Positions 35,060 to 48,360 of a stretch of 64,000 nucleotides of DNA are shown here, piece by piece. Positions within the stretch are counted from its first letter, which is position 1; each line of letters opens with the position of its first letter. The notes below the pieces were generated by a model. That model saw nothing but the letters and a program-made list of their open reading frames with translations, was not told the DNA's origin and searched no databases. The DNA lies in assembly GCA_030062745.1 (NCBI GenBank), contig CP099848.1:16851081-16915080 (forward strand), written 5' to 3'. Position numbers and translations under genes: made by a program. This DNA is from Capitulum mitella. Its lineage: Eukaryota; Arthropoda; Thecostraca; Pollicipedomorpha; Pollicipedidae.

Positions 35060-35340
35060 CGACATCTATCCCGAACACCGTCTAGCGCCCGGCCTGCGGT
35101 GGGCGGCCAGCGGCCTCGGGGCAGGAGAACTCAGGAGTTCCGGTCATATTCTCACAGTAAAAGGGGTCCCTGAGTGACGGCGGGCAGCTTGGTCCGTTAC
35201 CGCTCTGGGCACGTGGCCGCTCGGGCGGAGCGGTGAGCGGCTGTACCCGGACGCCGCGGGACTTCCGCGGCTCGTCCCGCCTAGCCGGAAGGCGATCCTC
35301 AGGTGACGGCGCCGGCGGCCGGCATGGCAACGTCCCGCTG
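35060..35340. promoter_or_regulatory. CpG-rich island 3
   Basis: Dense CpG with CGGCGCCGGCGGCCGGC near 35,307. Short frames on both strands. No TATA box or coding exon recognised. Confidence 0.35.
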
Positions 35341-38300
35341 GCACCGAAACGATCGTGCCATTACCTTACTAGGCATGACGTTAGGAATGCTGCATGGACG
35401 CGTGCCGATGTGCCTGCGACTTTCTGTTGGCAGTCGTCTCTGAATGACTACGTTAGTTGCATCAGCCCTGTGGCGATCGCTTTTTTAATTCGTTTGTAAA
35501 GTGATGTCAGTAAGCCTCCGGGGACACTCAGGCAGTAGGCATGAGGAAGAACGCACCAGGGCATTGAGCGAAGCAGAAGGCAACTGTCGGGGGCCACAGA
35601 CAGGTGAGACCTCCGATGGCACTTCAAGTCCGCCAAAGTCTACGCGCTCAGACTTTGTGAAAGTTTTGTCGTTGCTTTGTACATTTGCTGCTTGAGGGGC
35701 AAAATTTTTCTCAGGTCGAACCGAACCAGGAAGAGCGGAGCAGTTGTCTTAACAACTATCACTCCGCCCGGAAAACATGCGTTGACCCCGGGCAACCGCA
35801 TCTTCAGAACATCAAGCAGCCAAGCATCCCGAGCTCACCACGAAACGCCGACCGCTGAGGAGGTGCTCCGCCGGGGATATGTGACGCCTGCGACGCCCTA
35901 GCGCTGCAGGAAAAGATGTGTTCATTCACGACCATGGTCCCCGGGCTTGAAGAACATCGCTCATGCGACGATCGCGAGGCCCTGTTGCTGTGAAAAGGGC
36001 AGATGATGTGACAGACGTAACGTTGGATCAACATAACGGACGAGTGTCGTGGCGACTGTGAGTCTCATTGCCTCAGAAGAATAGCTTACGTTGCCCTGTT
36101 AAGACGGCGACGTCACAGCATGTCAGCACGGCCAGCATTTCTGCGCCCGCTGCGGAAGGATAGGGAGGGCATACGCGCGCGCCTACTCTGGCCAGGAGGA
36201 TGCCAGCCATGAGGGGTGTGCCGACGAGAGCCGGCAGGGGCGCGGCCGGAATTTTGTGACGCGGGGAGGGAAGTCAACGTCTTGTCAGAAACACAGACCT
36301 CCTACGTTATCGATGCGGCCATCTGGGTAAAAATGTTTTTGCAACCTTTATTGGGCCAGAGTCCTCCAGATAATTGTAGGTGACGGTCAGGCCCCCGCGC
36401 CCCCGCAACTGACATGGAAAACCTAAGTCTTGTTTGGAGCTAGTCAGGGTTTGCGTGCCACCATTGCTCTGATGCATTTAGGATGGTCCTCAGAGTTCTG
36501 TGAAGTTTTCGCATGATACCAAAGGGGCATTGTCATGAAAGCCCCAGATTTTCTCGGCGATCCGTGGGCGCATGGTGAGAATCTTGAGAATCTGATTGGT
36601 GAGAATCATGGTGAGAATCTTTGCGCTCCAACCAATGTCTCATTCCATATGCATGTGGCCGATGAAACTTTTTCGTGATTTAACAAAATCACACGCGTTT
36701 CCGTGCTCGGGTATCAGTGCTTGTTCTGTGCATGGACAGTTTTGAAAAATCGTGTCGTGGGCAGACACGCGGTTTGTATGATGTTTTTAGTGCAGGCGAT
36801 GCATGTTTTGGCGTTGCATTCTCCTTTGGGAAACATGGGATGTAATGACAAGCAAATTAATTGTCTGCATTTTTGATCAACTGTGGAATTAACAAAACGC
36901 CGAACTCTGTAACGAATTGCGTTGACATGCTAGATGGTAACTGAACTATTTCAGTAAAAAAGGGCTATTTGCACTTCGATTGCTTCCAAATTTTTAGTTG
37001 AACTGGTACTGCCCATCTCAATTCTTGGTGATGTTTTAATCTGGCGTAAAGTGATCATTCAAGTGGTGCCAAAATTCATGAAGGATGTATTTCAGGTTTT
37101 ATCAAATAACCAAGTGGAAAACTAGTTTTGACCATGAAAAAGTACTTGAAGCTAGAGACCAAAGGTGCTGATTTTCATTGTTTTGCGGGAGCCATGCCCC
37201 GTATGGATCTTGGCCCCTCTAAAAGTGATTTTGCCGTCCTCACCCATTATGTTTCGCCAGTTTTAACAAGGGAAGGATTGTGTTTGATAAATGATTACCA
37301 AAAATGGGCATAAAATTTGCCATCGCCCAAAATAATGTAGGCTAAATCCGTTGAGAAGCTAATATTTAGGGGAGATTAGGCTGTTGCGCCCTCGGCGTGG
37401 ACCAACCAATTTATTAACACAAAACGACACCACTGCTAAAGGCCTTTGTAACTGCTGTTTTAACTAGTAAATAGTAGTTGCGAGGAGAGGTGTTTGCAGT
37501 TTCTAGTTTTGCCCAATGAAGACTAATTTTTTGGAGATCCGGATTTTTACTGTAACGCTTACAAGCATGCACGTTGTTCTGCGTAATCTCAATATGGGGC
37601 TAATGCATTGCTTTTGGGTTGGATTTTATTTGACACCTAACATTACTGGCGACTGAGGTCTATATAACGTGGCTTGATATAAGCCAAGGGCATCATGCCA
37701 CGCGACATGACCCAGACTTTAGCATACATCTTAAAAAAACAACATACGCCTCTCAAAGCCGGAGACGGTGCTGGCTGCCTGAGTTACAGTCTTCATCGCT
37801 CTTCCTACGTTGTGAGTGTAGTTAGCACCTTCTCCACATTCGGCCACGTACCTTTTCTCTCGAAAAATTGTGATGTGGATGATGTTCTTCGTGATGTAGA
37901 TGTCGGTCCAAAGATTGCTGTCGTGAACCGATCTGAGTTTGGTTGGTTACCTCGCGCTCTGCTACTTAGAACGATGGACCGGGTCGACTATGTCATTCTC
38001 GTCGCAGCAGAATCGCATCTTTACAGCAACGCAGCCTGCATCCTCGTTCTTATCAGTAATCATGTACAGAAACAGATTTTTGATATGTGTGCCGTATGCC
38101 CTACGGGCGATTTGAGACTGCACTGCATCTCGCGCCAACTGCACCCGGTGCTCGGGAGCTGGAACAGCTGTAGGCTATCGGAACACATCCTCGGGTGCAC
38201 CGATTCCTTCCTTGATATCGATGCGGGCAAGTTCGTACGCGATCAGTGGTCATGACCAGTAAAAACATACCTGACCGGTGGTCATGTGCCAACCTGCGAG

Positions 38301-39599
38301 ATTTGAGATCAAGTCTCAGCCAAAACCTAAGTGCACCGAAGCGCGACTTCCGACAGCTCGTAGGTGTTCCAGCTCCTGGACAAGCGGGTGCAAAACATAA
38401 CATGTCCCTATATCGCGTAAAACAGGGAACATCCTGAAAACCGGCCTCTTTCAATGATGACCTGTGAAAGTTTCTATGGGACAGCCGTTGTGCGGCGGCG
38501 ATACGGCGGTGACAGACGTGACAGCTCGGCGCAGTCGTTCAAAGATCCAGAGCGTAACTTCGAGGCGACTCCTACGTCGCATTCACAGATAAGTTAACAA
38601 CATCAATCTTCGAGCCAACCCCATGACGCCATCATCACTTGCGACCGCAGCGACCATCAGCAAGAGACCGGCGCTGTTCGTGAGGAACGGCTCGTGGCTG
38701 ATAGTGGAGAATGCGCCAGTAATACCCACAGCGCGGAAGAGAGGTAAAGCTTCAACTTAGCGCGCGCCCATCGAACAATGTCTGCGGCTTTGAGAGGCAT
38801 CACTGGTACGTGAAAACCGTGGCCGCGTCGCACGAGCTGATGTCCTTGGCTAACATTAGCCGGCATTATGTGGGCCTCGTTCATCAGTAATGTTGACCGC
38901 TAGTTAATGTTGGGTTGCATCGCAGCTCGTGGAATGAATTCGTAGCGTGAGTTAACCCCCTACTGAGATTAAGCAAAATTACGAAATACACTTGGTTGTT
39001 TGCGTTGCTTATGCGCAAGGCATGAGGGAAAAAAACACTGCGGATATTCCGCTTGTCTGGCCTGTTGACGTGACCACACCAACATGTTTGACGCATAAGC
39101 AGCCCGTTTTTATCATGTAAGCTAGGAGTTCCTTGCTTGGCATAACGCTGTGTGCTTTCAGTAATGCTTGCCATGCCGGAAAATGCGCCCGAATGCACAG
39201 AAAATAGTACGGTCTGCTTGTTTTCCATCCGTCCGGTTGAACTATCCTGGATGTTTGAGGGAGTATAATGCCTTAGCTTTAGGTCGTAGAGCTTTTCGGT
39301 TCAACGCAAGCCTCTCTGACCATCTAAGTGGGGCTTCGCATTCGCGCTGAAGATGATGAGGGATAGTAAAGGGTCAGAAGTGCTTCCTGACGCGCCCGGA
39401 GGGCCCTTGAACCATCCAAGGCTCTTCGGGGTTTAACAAGGGCCCAATCGTATCAAGACGTCTCCTGCCAGGGTGCTCTGAAGTTCGAGGGCTGTTTATT
39501 CTGATATATTATAGACCACCAGTCTTTAAAAGCACCCCCGGAACTTTAAAAGCCCCCGATTTTGCTAAAAATCGACCAAGGTATGAAAGTTTCTCTTTT
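35341..39599. other. No recognisable gene
   Basis: The longest frame (37,695-38,255, 186 codons, plus) has no recognisable domain. TGGTGAGAATC recurs three times at about 36,572-36,620. Confidence 0.45.
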
Positions 39600-39634
39600 G
39601 TATTCAAAAGAATTCTGTGGGGCAGGAGACACTT

Positions 39635-39912
39635 CATTCAAAACAGAGCCTTTTCTCTCTAAACGTGAGCCGTTGCTGCCCAAAAATAGGCTCTTTTTGC
39701 CCCAAGGATGATCGTTTTTTCTCTCTCTCAAAAATTAGCTATGTCCTCATTTACCTTGACTTTATTTCGGTGGGAAATGAGCCCAAAAATGAGCCCTTTG
39801 TGTCCGAACAGTGGGCTTCTTTTGCCCCTGACGAGGTTTCTTTTTGCCCGAAAAGTGGACCTTGATGATCCAAAAAGTAGACCCTTTTCTCAAGTGGACT
39901 TTCCAAAAGTCC
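39635..39912 (+). repeat. Degenerate ~22-bp minisatellite
   Basis: Variants of GAGCCTTTTTGCCCGAAAAGTG recur about every 22 bp. An AT-rich interruption lies at about 39,716-39,775. Confidence 0.55.
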
Positions 39913-40254
39913 ATTCTTTTAATTGGCCTCACGTTCATGAACAGAATCTTTGTCATGTCCATGGTAATTTTTCCATCTTTGTTCACAAGATTAAAGAAAT
40001 GAATGAATATGGTATGCCGGGCCCTTTCGGTCTGCTAGCTCACCGGTCTTTCAAAACCTGATGGGAGGAACTGTAGACCCCTTAGCCTCCCGTGGCTGCG
40101 TCTCTTCGTGCTGGGCAGCTTGGATGCGCGTTTGCAGCTAGAAGTCTAAGGCGAAAGCGGAGAGAAGAGTCCAGACATCTTAATCCATAACAAATTAGAT
40201 CCATATGTTTTTTACGGACCGAGGCAGATGTTCATAAACTTGCGCCTCGGAGGG

Positions 40255-40763
40255 AGGTCTGTATGCCTGCGTCCGTAGATGCTGGTGCGGACGCTTGGGT
40301 GATTCTACGCTATCCTATAGTCTGGACATGTGTGCCTGTTTGAGGGAACCTTGGATGCCTGCGTCTGACGGAGCGATCTTCGGATGCCTGCGCATGTCGA
40401 AGAGGACAACGGATGCCGGTGTCTGCAGGGGAAGGAGGAGTTTGGATGTCTGTGTCTGCTTGGACGGGCGCTGTTCGGATGTATGCATCATCAGGGAGGT
40501 CCTTGGATATTTGTCTGCTAGAGGGTCGGATAGGGTCTTAAATGTCAGTCTTTGGCGGGGAGGGGGTCGCTGCACGTGACATAACTTCGGCGAGAGGTCC
40601 GGATTCTGGATGCATTAGTTTGGCTCATCCGCTGGAGGGAGTATGCCTACTTCCACCCGCTCTGGAGGTGAGTGTGTTCGCCTTTTCGCATCTCCGGAAG
40701 GGAGTTTGGACGCCGGTTCCCAACCCCAGAGGGGAGTTTGGACGCCTGTTCCCACCACCAGAG
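40255..40763 (+). repeat. ~32-bp minisatellite leading into a CpG island
   Basis: Left units resemble TTGGATGCCTGCGTCTG plus GGAGGG. The two right-most units, 40,700-40,731 and 40,732-40,763, are both 32 bp and nearly identical (GGGAGTTTGGACGCC start, CCAGAG end). Divergence increases leftward, away from the island. Confidence 0.7.
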
Positions 40764-41720
40764 GACGCGCGCTGGCTGGGCCCGGACCGGTCTGGCTCTG
40801 GCTGGCGAGCTGCTGTAGCCGTGACGCGCGACGGGCCGGCTCCGCGGCGGCCTTGTGGCCAGCCAGTGCCGGCGCGACCGCCGCGATAAACATAGGCAGC
40901 GCGGCCGACTCACGCGCCCGGACACGCGGCCACGCGGACACGCACGCTGTCGGCGGCGGACGGCGGCGCGGTGCACGCACGGCAAGCGGCGCGGGAGCGG
41001 GCGGACGCGGCGGCCCGGCCGGCGGGTGGCGTCCGAGCACGGCAGGAGTGCGGCAGCGTCCCGCGGTGCCGGCGGACCGCGTGAAGCGGCGACACGGCCA
41101 GAGGAACGGAGGACGCGCGCGCGGAACGTGAGGCACTCGCACGGAATCGGAGGAACATCGGGTCGGTGCGCGGCAAGGGCTGGGGCGTGGCAGCCACGGT
41201 CGGGCTTTGGCTCGGCGGAGGAAGTGTGCAGGGCTGCCCAGCCTGCCGAGAATCAGCCAGTTCTGAGCGGAGTCGAGGCCAGCCGCTCCTGGTCCGAGTG
41301 CAGACGCCCCTCTGTCGAGTGACGACTTCCCGGCCCCGGGTCGAGGGAAACACGAGGAGCCTCCCTCCCAACTAGGAGGCGCAATCCATCAGGTTCGCGA
41401 GTTGCGCCATGCCGCAGACTCCGCCGAGCCTGCCCGCAGCCGACTTCGCCAGCCAATCAGGTACGAGCCGGCGTCGCCCGAGGGCACGCCGCGCGGCCGC
41501 GGCGCGTGCCGTGATCAGCGCGGACTCCGAGGGCGCCTCGTCGGGACCGGGCCGAGCAGCGCGCCCGGCCGCCGGCCTCAGACGCGCGCGTTTGGAGGTC
41601 TTCCGGTGGAAGACGTTCCAGTAAACAGACCTCCGACGCCTGCTGGCGTACCGAGGGGCCGCTCCTGACCTCTCCTGACCGGGAGACAGCTGGGCCGCGA
41701 CAAGCAGCGATTTCATGAAA
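40764..41720. promoter_or_regulatory. CpG island 4 (largest)
   Basis: About 950 bp of very high GC and CpG. It contains GCCAATCAG (41,452-41,460), a classic CCAAT-box word. It also has an ATG in fair context at 41,409, followed after 17 codons by a donor-like CAATCAG|GTACGAG at 41,461. Inference: the strongest promoter/first-exon candidate in the window. The short peptide that would start here (MPQTPPSLPAADFASQS) is not recognised. Long frames on both strands are expected from composition. Confidence 0.5.
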
Positions 41721-43433
41721 ATACCGGTCTGCCTGGAGGCGGCTGCCTGGGCACAGACGAGGCCTTCGTATGCTGCGGTGCGGCGATCTCATGGGTAGGA
41801 CGGGTGTACGGGCCGATCGTGTTACCGGCTCGGTTTGTTCACTGCCACGGCGGTGTAGGGATGGAAGGTTATACCATGTGTGTGCACGATGGAACAGGTA
41901 GAAGAAGCAAGAAGAGCAGGAAGCCCTGCCAATTCGACGGCTACCCTACCAACTTTGGTTTTAACAGAAGCTCTAAGGTCATGTATGGAAAGAAATTGCT
42001 GCAAATAGCGCTGGCCGTACCATGTTTGAAACCATCCCGCAACGATGTGGTATACAGGACTATACAGGACTAGGAAGCTTATTTCAAGGAGGTCTTGGAA
42101 TATAAGGTACGTTTTAATCCACCCACTCCTACCCTACATACAGTGAAAATGGTTTGCAGAGGCTCTTGGGCCTTTATGATGATTGCGAAAATACACAGTT
42201 TTTTTATGCACGGAGAAACGACTTGATGTGGATCGTTTAATTTCGTAATATTCATACGCTAACTGCAATGGTAATAGTGTTTTAAACAAACTCCTCAGAG
42301 TTTACGCTCGATCTGAAGTGAACTCTTCGATTGGACTCCATTTTTGCTGTTTTACAAAACGCTAACTACTAAATCTTCTGACTCTTGTCAGGCCTCCGTG
42401 CTACGCCTCATGCGAGCGGCCCGGTACCACTGCACCTATGCGTGGTCTCGATCGATTTCCATAGGAGCGCTCATCTTCTGAAGGCGCCATTGTCATACTT
42501 TCATCACACGGCCGTGCAATCAAACGCGTTTATAGTTGTCTTTTCTGTTCATCATTTGGTCTGCGACGTTAACAGCCCCAATAGTCCAGTTCGGTTGGTA
42601 TGGCCCAAGGGAGATACCCGAGCTGTCATAGGAAGTGAAACTGGCAATGCTACGGAAATGAAATATCTGCTCGCGACGACGACTGGATATCTGGTTCATG
42701 AGCGCTTCAGCGGCGAGTGCGACGTGACTGTGGGTGCACCTCGACCTCCGTATTGCATCAACAGTGTGATCAGCCCTTGCTCTGTGCGCGCGACGTGCTT
42801 TGTAATTTACGACGCTACAACCCTGCTTAATCAAGCGCGGAAAGCAAAGGTCACCACTTGCAGGTTTATCTGCTGGCGTGAGGGGAACCAATTGAGATGC
42901 AGGCAAAGTTCAGGAGCGACTGGTATCGCTGTCTACGATCGATATTCTTGATATTTTCGATTTCGCCTGTAACAGAGGGAGACTTTTCAAAGCCGCTACG
43001 TGTGCGTCTAAACGCCTCCTGATGTACCATTTCTGATGACATCTGCCACGGGCATTGAGGGACGGCACGTTCAACAGAAATGATTTGTTCCGTGTTGGTG
43101 TTGCGGGCTTGGTTGATCTCTGCAGACAGTCGCGACTGAGCCATCTGCACATCTGCGCGTTGATGGCCACACCTGGAGCGTATTAGATCTCATGCACGCA
43201 TCGGTCCTTCACACGGCCCTCCATATATGGAACCTGGATGCCGGATGCTCCTGGGTTACTGGATTTACATTCCCGGCCTATGTTAGTTTTATTCCTGAAT
43301 GCTTTAGTTTCATTCGTGGCTCCTCTCGGCGCGGAAAAAAATGGTACGTTCTAGAGTCAAGTTGGAACCGGTGGACATGTCTGCGGGGTACTGAAATGTG
43401 GCGTAGTGGTTGGCCGCAGCAGTATTCAGAAAG
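41721..43433. other. No recognisable gene
   Basis: A 188-codon plus-strand frame (42,385-42,951) overlaps a 128-codon minus-strand frame. Neither has a recognisable domain. Confidence 0.4.
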
Positions 43434-44638
43434 TTAATTCACCCTTTTGCGGTACACATAGCACTAGTGCCCATTCCCGAACGGGGAGCCTCTTATTCCC
43501 CCCCAAAAAATCGAGCTTGAAAACTACCCGTCCGACTTAATCGAAACAAAGCGGGATCGATTCGCCATCACATAAATTACATTTTTGTATAAAAGTTTCC
43601 AAAATCTGGTTACAGAGGAACGCAGAGGGGGCAAAAAAGCCGGAAAGTAAGGTATTTTTGTCATAACTCCGGTGTTTATAGACAAATTTTGATGAAATTG
43701 GCATGACTCGAGAGCTAATCGATGAGACATTTCCCCTCAATTCATATCTTAAGAAATCTGAGAAAATGTATGGGTGTTCACAGGACTAAAAAAATGGGAG
43801 GCATATCTTTTTGAAAATTGAATTGACATAAAAGTTAAACATATTTTTTCAGATTTTGCTAGCCATTCTATACTTCAGAAGCACTAATTATATCACACTA
43901 CTCGTATAATGCTGCCATAGGCGGTACCAGCGACATAAGGAAGGACAAATTGTGATCGCATGTTATCAGGTCATCTTACGACCTCTAACCTCAGGTGATC
44001 TTCAGATGACCTCAAAGTTGCATGGAATGACTTTGGTTCCATTTCATAGTGTTTGTAAACGTTCCTCATCATGTGATTCGACCATGTGTCTAAAACTTCC
44101 GTGGATGGCCATCGTGACGTATGGTACACGCGAGGACATTTTAAGTCATAGTTCATTGACTAGACCTGATAGCGATCTGAAACTTGACGCACAAACAGGA
44201 AACATTGTTGTCATTTACATGTATATCGGATTGGCAGTTTCATAGATAAGCGTTAAAAACATCTACATACAACCAAATTTTGAATTTTAACTTTGGCATG
44301 ACCTTGTGAAGTGACCTCAGGTTAACAGGATCTTTCTGGATGTTTACCCAGCTATTTACCTTTACGCTCATATAACGTTTGAAGCCGTGTCTTAAAAAGT
44401 ATATTTTTGATAGACGTATTACCTTTAAAAGTGCCAAAAACGGCCTGAGATGCTTCCCAAAGTATGGCCTGGCTCTGCCCCTGAACAAAAAAAAGAAATG
44501 TTGTCACAATACGTAAGGAAAATAGATGGGAAGAGCGGCCGCCTTTCGTGAAACTGCTTCAGAAACCTTGGAAAAAGCGAGCTAAAAATCAGGGGACCTC
44601 TGGAAGCCCACCCTCCTTCCCTACCGGAATAGGGTTAG
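43434..44638 (-). mobile_element. TTAA family copy 2 (reverse orientation)
   Basis: Starts at TTAA 43,434-43,437 and ends CCGGAATAGGGTTAG. It is 1,205 bp, almost the same length as the 59.2 kb copy. In reverse orientation it carries the ACGGGGAGCCTCTTATTCCCCCCC block, the ACTACCCGTCCGAC segment, the GCCATAGGCGGTACCAG segment, and GGCCTGGCTCTGCCCCTGA. No protein frame. Confidence 0.7.
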
Positions 44639-46604
44639 CCGGCACTGGCTGGGGTAGTTCGCCATCTTGCATTTCCTGTGGGCGGTATTGCACCAGTCTG
44701 TCTCGAGAACCAGTGGTTTTATTTCGATGATTCAAACAGCGGTCGATAATTCGTCACCTGAGGCCCGAGATATTTTCCTTTTGTTGACCTCAATGTGAGC
44801 GATGTCAAATGTCTGGATATACCATAAATATGCTGGTTATTTTCTTACGACCTCATAAAAACATGTAAGTGCACGGAAGGAGAGGTCGGAACTTGGTATT
44901 TGTAGTACCAAATTGACTCATTTTACCACGACGACGGATATCTTGAAAGCATCCTGATTTCAACCCAAATTATGAAAGTAAAGTAAGGTCACGACTTGAC
45001 CTTGTGATCTTTTGCACGTTTCTAACATATGGCTTCACGAAAAGTTCACAAATGACCTTTGTACCTGTATCTGCAACACTTTGGCTGCTAAAGTTAGATT
45101 TGCCAAAGAAAAGAGGCCAAATTTGCACTGCCCAAAACCGGTGACTGACCAGCTTTGATCTCCCTTGAGGCCACGTTTAAGCTGCATGACCCGACCATTG
45201 ATCTCTGTGTCATTCCCGATGAGCTTCTTACTGGTCATTTCGAAAGGAAAGTCAGATACCAGGGTTCTAACAGAGTCTGAAAACCACGAATGTGATTCAG
45301 CTTACGACGCCACTACCCTGACCTATGGTGACCTGGCCAACCAGTTTTTATTTTGTCAGAAGGCTGCTTTGTGGTCCAGGTACAGGTGAAGAAAATTTGA
45401 GGACGCCGGCTTTTGCCATCCGGAAGCTTTGTCTGAGAAACCAAGTGGTGGGGGAGGCAAAATTTGCCCTAGTCTCTAAGAGTTAATTTAACGTGAACCT
45501 CGCGGATATCCGGACACGCAAATTTCCATGCTGACTCTGAACGTGTACCGTATTCCATGAAGAAGATAATGACGTAGTCCTCGCCGTCGTGAGTGTTGGG
45601 AGACGCGTCTGCGGTCCCATATTCAAACGCTAAATGCGCCATATTTTGCTTCGAAGCCGCTCCATAAACTTTTCTGCGCCTAACACATCTGCATAGAATG
45701 CAACTCACAACGCTGGTCAGCTGGCAAGTTGCCAACAGTGAAAACCAACGATGCTTTTACAGTGAGGAAATCACATGCATACTTCCTCGACGACCTTTCA
45801 TCTGGTGGACATGTTGGATTATAGACTCAGCGATATGTGTTGTACAAGCATTATTTCAGGGTGACGTCCGATTGGGTTATCCTGGACAGGCGTGCGCCCA
45901 CCAAATCAGATAATCATGGAAATAATGGGATACAGTCAATGCAACGGAATCAGCTGTTGGACCTAACCACCTTTTGCATCTCCTCTTAGCAGCTGGAACC
46001 AGTTGCATGTTGAGGTTTTTCAATGCTGTTTATTTTTGAACTACCAGAGCAATGTTGTTGTCAAATATATCTGGATTTCCCTGCTTTTATTGTAGACAAG
46101 ATGCACAACACCACAGGGCATTTCAAAGCAGTAAGGTTACAACCTACCCGATGTACTGCTCCACAGCTAGAGCGAAATAAAAATGGCAAAACCAAAAATA
46201 CATCCCTTCATTAGCTGTTCAGGGATAAGCTACTTAATCAGCTTTCTCGAGCCAAGCCTTCTCCACTTATGTTCCGGGAATGACTACCCTACATCCACAA
46301 TGTCGAGATAACCTTCATAGCTTACGACGACGCAGAACTCATTTACACATCACAGAACAGACAACGACATGAGAAGAGAAACGTATGGTGCCAAAGAGAA
46401 CATTTTTAGGCATACCCAGATAAGATAAAAAGCACTTGCGATGGTATGGCAAGCACGCTGTCCATTAAAAACGACGCAGATTACACCAGAGAACACAAAT
46501 CGCAGTACATACCACTCTTGTCGCTATCGATGGACATGCCTTGGGACCGATAATGCATGAACAACAAGGAACTTTAAACAGTTTTTAATACTTGAAATTA
46601 AGTA
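44639..46604. other. No recognisable gene
   Basis: GGTCA/TGACC half-sites are frequent, suggesting decayed relatives of families A or B, but I could not define ends. Confidence 0.4.
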
Positions 46605-46770
46605 GTCAATGCCATTCCGTTGTGGGGCGGGGCAGATTCTGACCCCCTTCTCTGTCCGTTTTTTTTTTGTAGGCCTTTTCTGGACTTTTGGGAACTGCTT
46701 TGCCAAACTTGGCAATTTTTTTAAATATTTTTTTACATGTTGTGACCAAAATTCAAACATTTACCTTCTC
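46605..46770 (+). mobile_element. TTAA family-like left-end fragment
   Basis: CCATTCCGTTGTGGGGCGGGGCAGATTCTGACCCCC matches the hallmark end block. It continues into GGACTTTTGGGAACTGCTTTGCCAAACTTGG, a relative of the CTTCACGAAACTTGG segment of full copies. Text GGCGGTTCCAGGGTGCG follows and may start another repeat. Confidence 0.45.
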
Positions 46771-46834
46771 CAGCGGCGGTTCCAGGGTGCGTTTTTTGGA
46801 GGCATGCTTAAACCAGCACCGCCTGTAGTGTTTT

Positions 46835-48109
46835 TGTACCCACGACCGCCTGGGGGATGTCAAAAAGGGCACCCCCTGCTATCTCAGGATCCAACCGTCG
46901 GATTTGAACCGGTCTACCCCAAGTCGATAGCGTCGAGCCTTGCAATTCAGGAAATACTTTGTTGGCCCTGGTCACGTGACTGATGACGTCACAGGTCACG
47001 TAAAATGCAACAAATGATATGACGTAGGAAAACTGGCATCGGTTTGTACATCACATCATCGGCAATACTGGTCTTAGAGACTTTAGCTGGGTATCAAACG
47101 AAAGGCAACGATCTTCTGCATCAGAAGCAGGCCAAATGTAAAAAAAATGTCTAGCCAAGGTTAACACAGGTCACTTGAAATATTTGTCTCACTATGTGTG
47201 CCAGGGATTAGTATTTACTTTCAGCCGTTTTGATCGACTTGACAAAAGGAACGGAAATGAAACCTCCCGATAATCAGTTTTTAATTATCTGCTTTTCATC
47301 CAGTCAAGGTTAGTCTAAGTTAGATCAAATAAGGTTTCGTTACTCTTTCTGGCAAAAATAAATAAGTATTTGCTGGGATACTTAACTGCTTCAAATACAG
47401 AATTGAAATGACATCTCGTGGTGATTAAATCTGCGCTCTCTGCTCTTTATCGGGTCAAGGCCAAGCCATTTTAGGACAGTCATTTTTCTTTTTCCGGCTA
47501 GGAAAAACAACCTTTTTCCAACTAGGAACAACGATTGCGCTCTGCTGCTACTAAACGATCGTCAACAGATAATGTTGTATTTAATTTCGTTTTGACATCT
47601 ATCCCTGACGTAACCTGACATGACCTCACGTTGCATTTGGTGAACCTTGTTAAGAGGCGCATATGTATTTGCTTGTCCGGCTTGAACGATAGGGAGGTCA
47701 ACGGCAACCACTCCTATCACACACAATGCAAATCAATCCTATTGCCATTGCGCATATGACCTAGCATGACCTCTAACCTTATCGTGTTACGGTGTTATAT
47801 CCTTTTGGGGACCGTGCTCCATGTAAATCAAAATAATCCATACATTATACTGAAGAAAATTACAAAAAAAACAAATGCGTTCTGGCCACTGCCCGAAAAG
47901 GCGAAAACATACGTGCAAGGGTTTATTTGTGAGGGCATATTTCCATAACCTGACTTAGTATGGAAATGGTTTTGATCTTACAATATGTAAAACTGATGGA
48001 TGGTCACGTTCTGGAAATTTGGTTGAGCTGACTCTAACGGTCGAGAAGAAATTCAGGAAAAATTGAGGGGGCTGCCCTATCTGACACGTCCCAGGCGGTG
48101 CCGGGTTAA
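46835..48109 (+). mobile_element. Family B repeat, copy 2
   Basis: The left end (CGACCGCCTGGGGGATGTCA, then AAAAGGGCACCCCCT) and the right end read on the other strand (CACCGCCTGGGACGTGTCAG, then ATAGGGCAGCCCCCT) form inverted repeats. The right boundary is GGGTTAA. The interior from 46,970 matches copy 1, and it has many GGTCA half-sites. No protein frame, so non-autonomous. The left TTAA is not preserved. Confidence 0.6.
46880..46955 (-). repeat. tRNA-like (SINE-head-like) sequence in family B copy 2
   Basis: On the minus strand GGTTCAAATCC matches a B box, with TGGGGTAGACC upstream. The T-stem pairs poorly and no acceptor stem can be formed, so this is not a functional tRNA gene. It is probably a SINE fragment or tRNA pseudogene. 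Confidence 0.35.
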
Positions 48110-48159
48110 GGAATGTCGCGCACTTCGAAATGGTCAGGGGTAATGTTGATATCTTCTAT

Positions 48160-48167
48160 GATATTAC
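48160..48167 (+). repeat. Left 8-bp target-site duplication (GATATTAC)
   Basis: Identical to 51,840-51,847 on the other side of the hAT element. Confidence 0.9.
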
Positions 48168-48179
48168 CATAGGTGGGCA

Positions 48180-48360
48180 CTGGTCCGTTACTCCGTTACT
48201 CCGTTACTAACGAAGTTACTTTTTTGAGTAACGGAGTAACGGACCCGTTACTTTTATTTTACTGTAACGGACTGAGTAACGGAAGTTACTTTTGCAGTCC
48301 GTTACACCGTTACTTTTTGGTCCGTTACTCCGTTACTCCGTTACTCCGTTACTTTTTAAA
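48180..48360 (+). repeat. Left subterminal cluster of TCCGTTAC/GTAACGGA words
   Basis: More than ten copies in both orientations within 180 bp. hAT transposases bind repeated subterminal motifs, so these are inferred binding sites. Confidence 0.75.

Noticed and set aside
37695-38255. 186-codon open frame, plus strand
   Set aside because: No recognisable domain, no splice or promoter support, and comparable frames on the opposite strand.
40615-41371. Several frames of 110-175 codons in the large CpG island
   Set aside because: Frames are open on both strands in most phases, as expected from very high GC. Arg/Ala/Pro-rich without domains.
42385-42951. 188-codon open frame, plus strand
   Set aside because: No domain recognised; a 128-codon frame overlaps on the other strand. 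Chance is as likely as coding.
46880-46955. Functional tRNA gene
   Set aside because: The B box is good, but the T-stem has only about three pairs and no acceptor stem can be formed.
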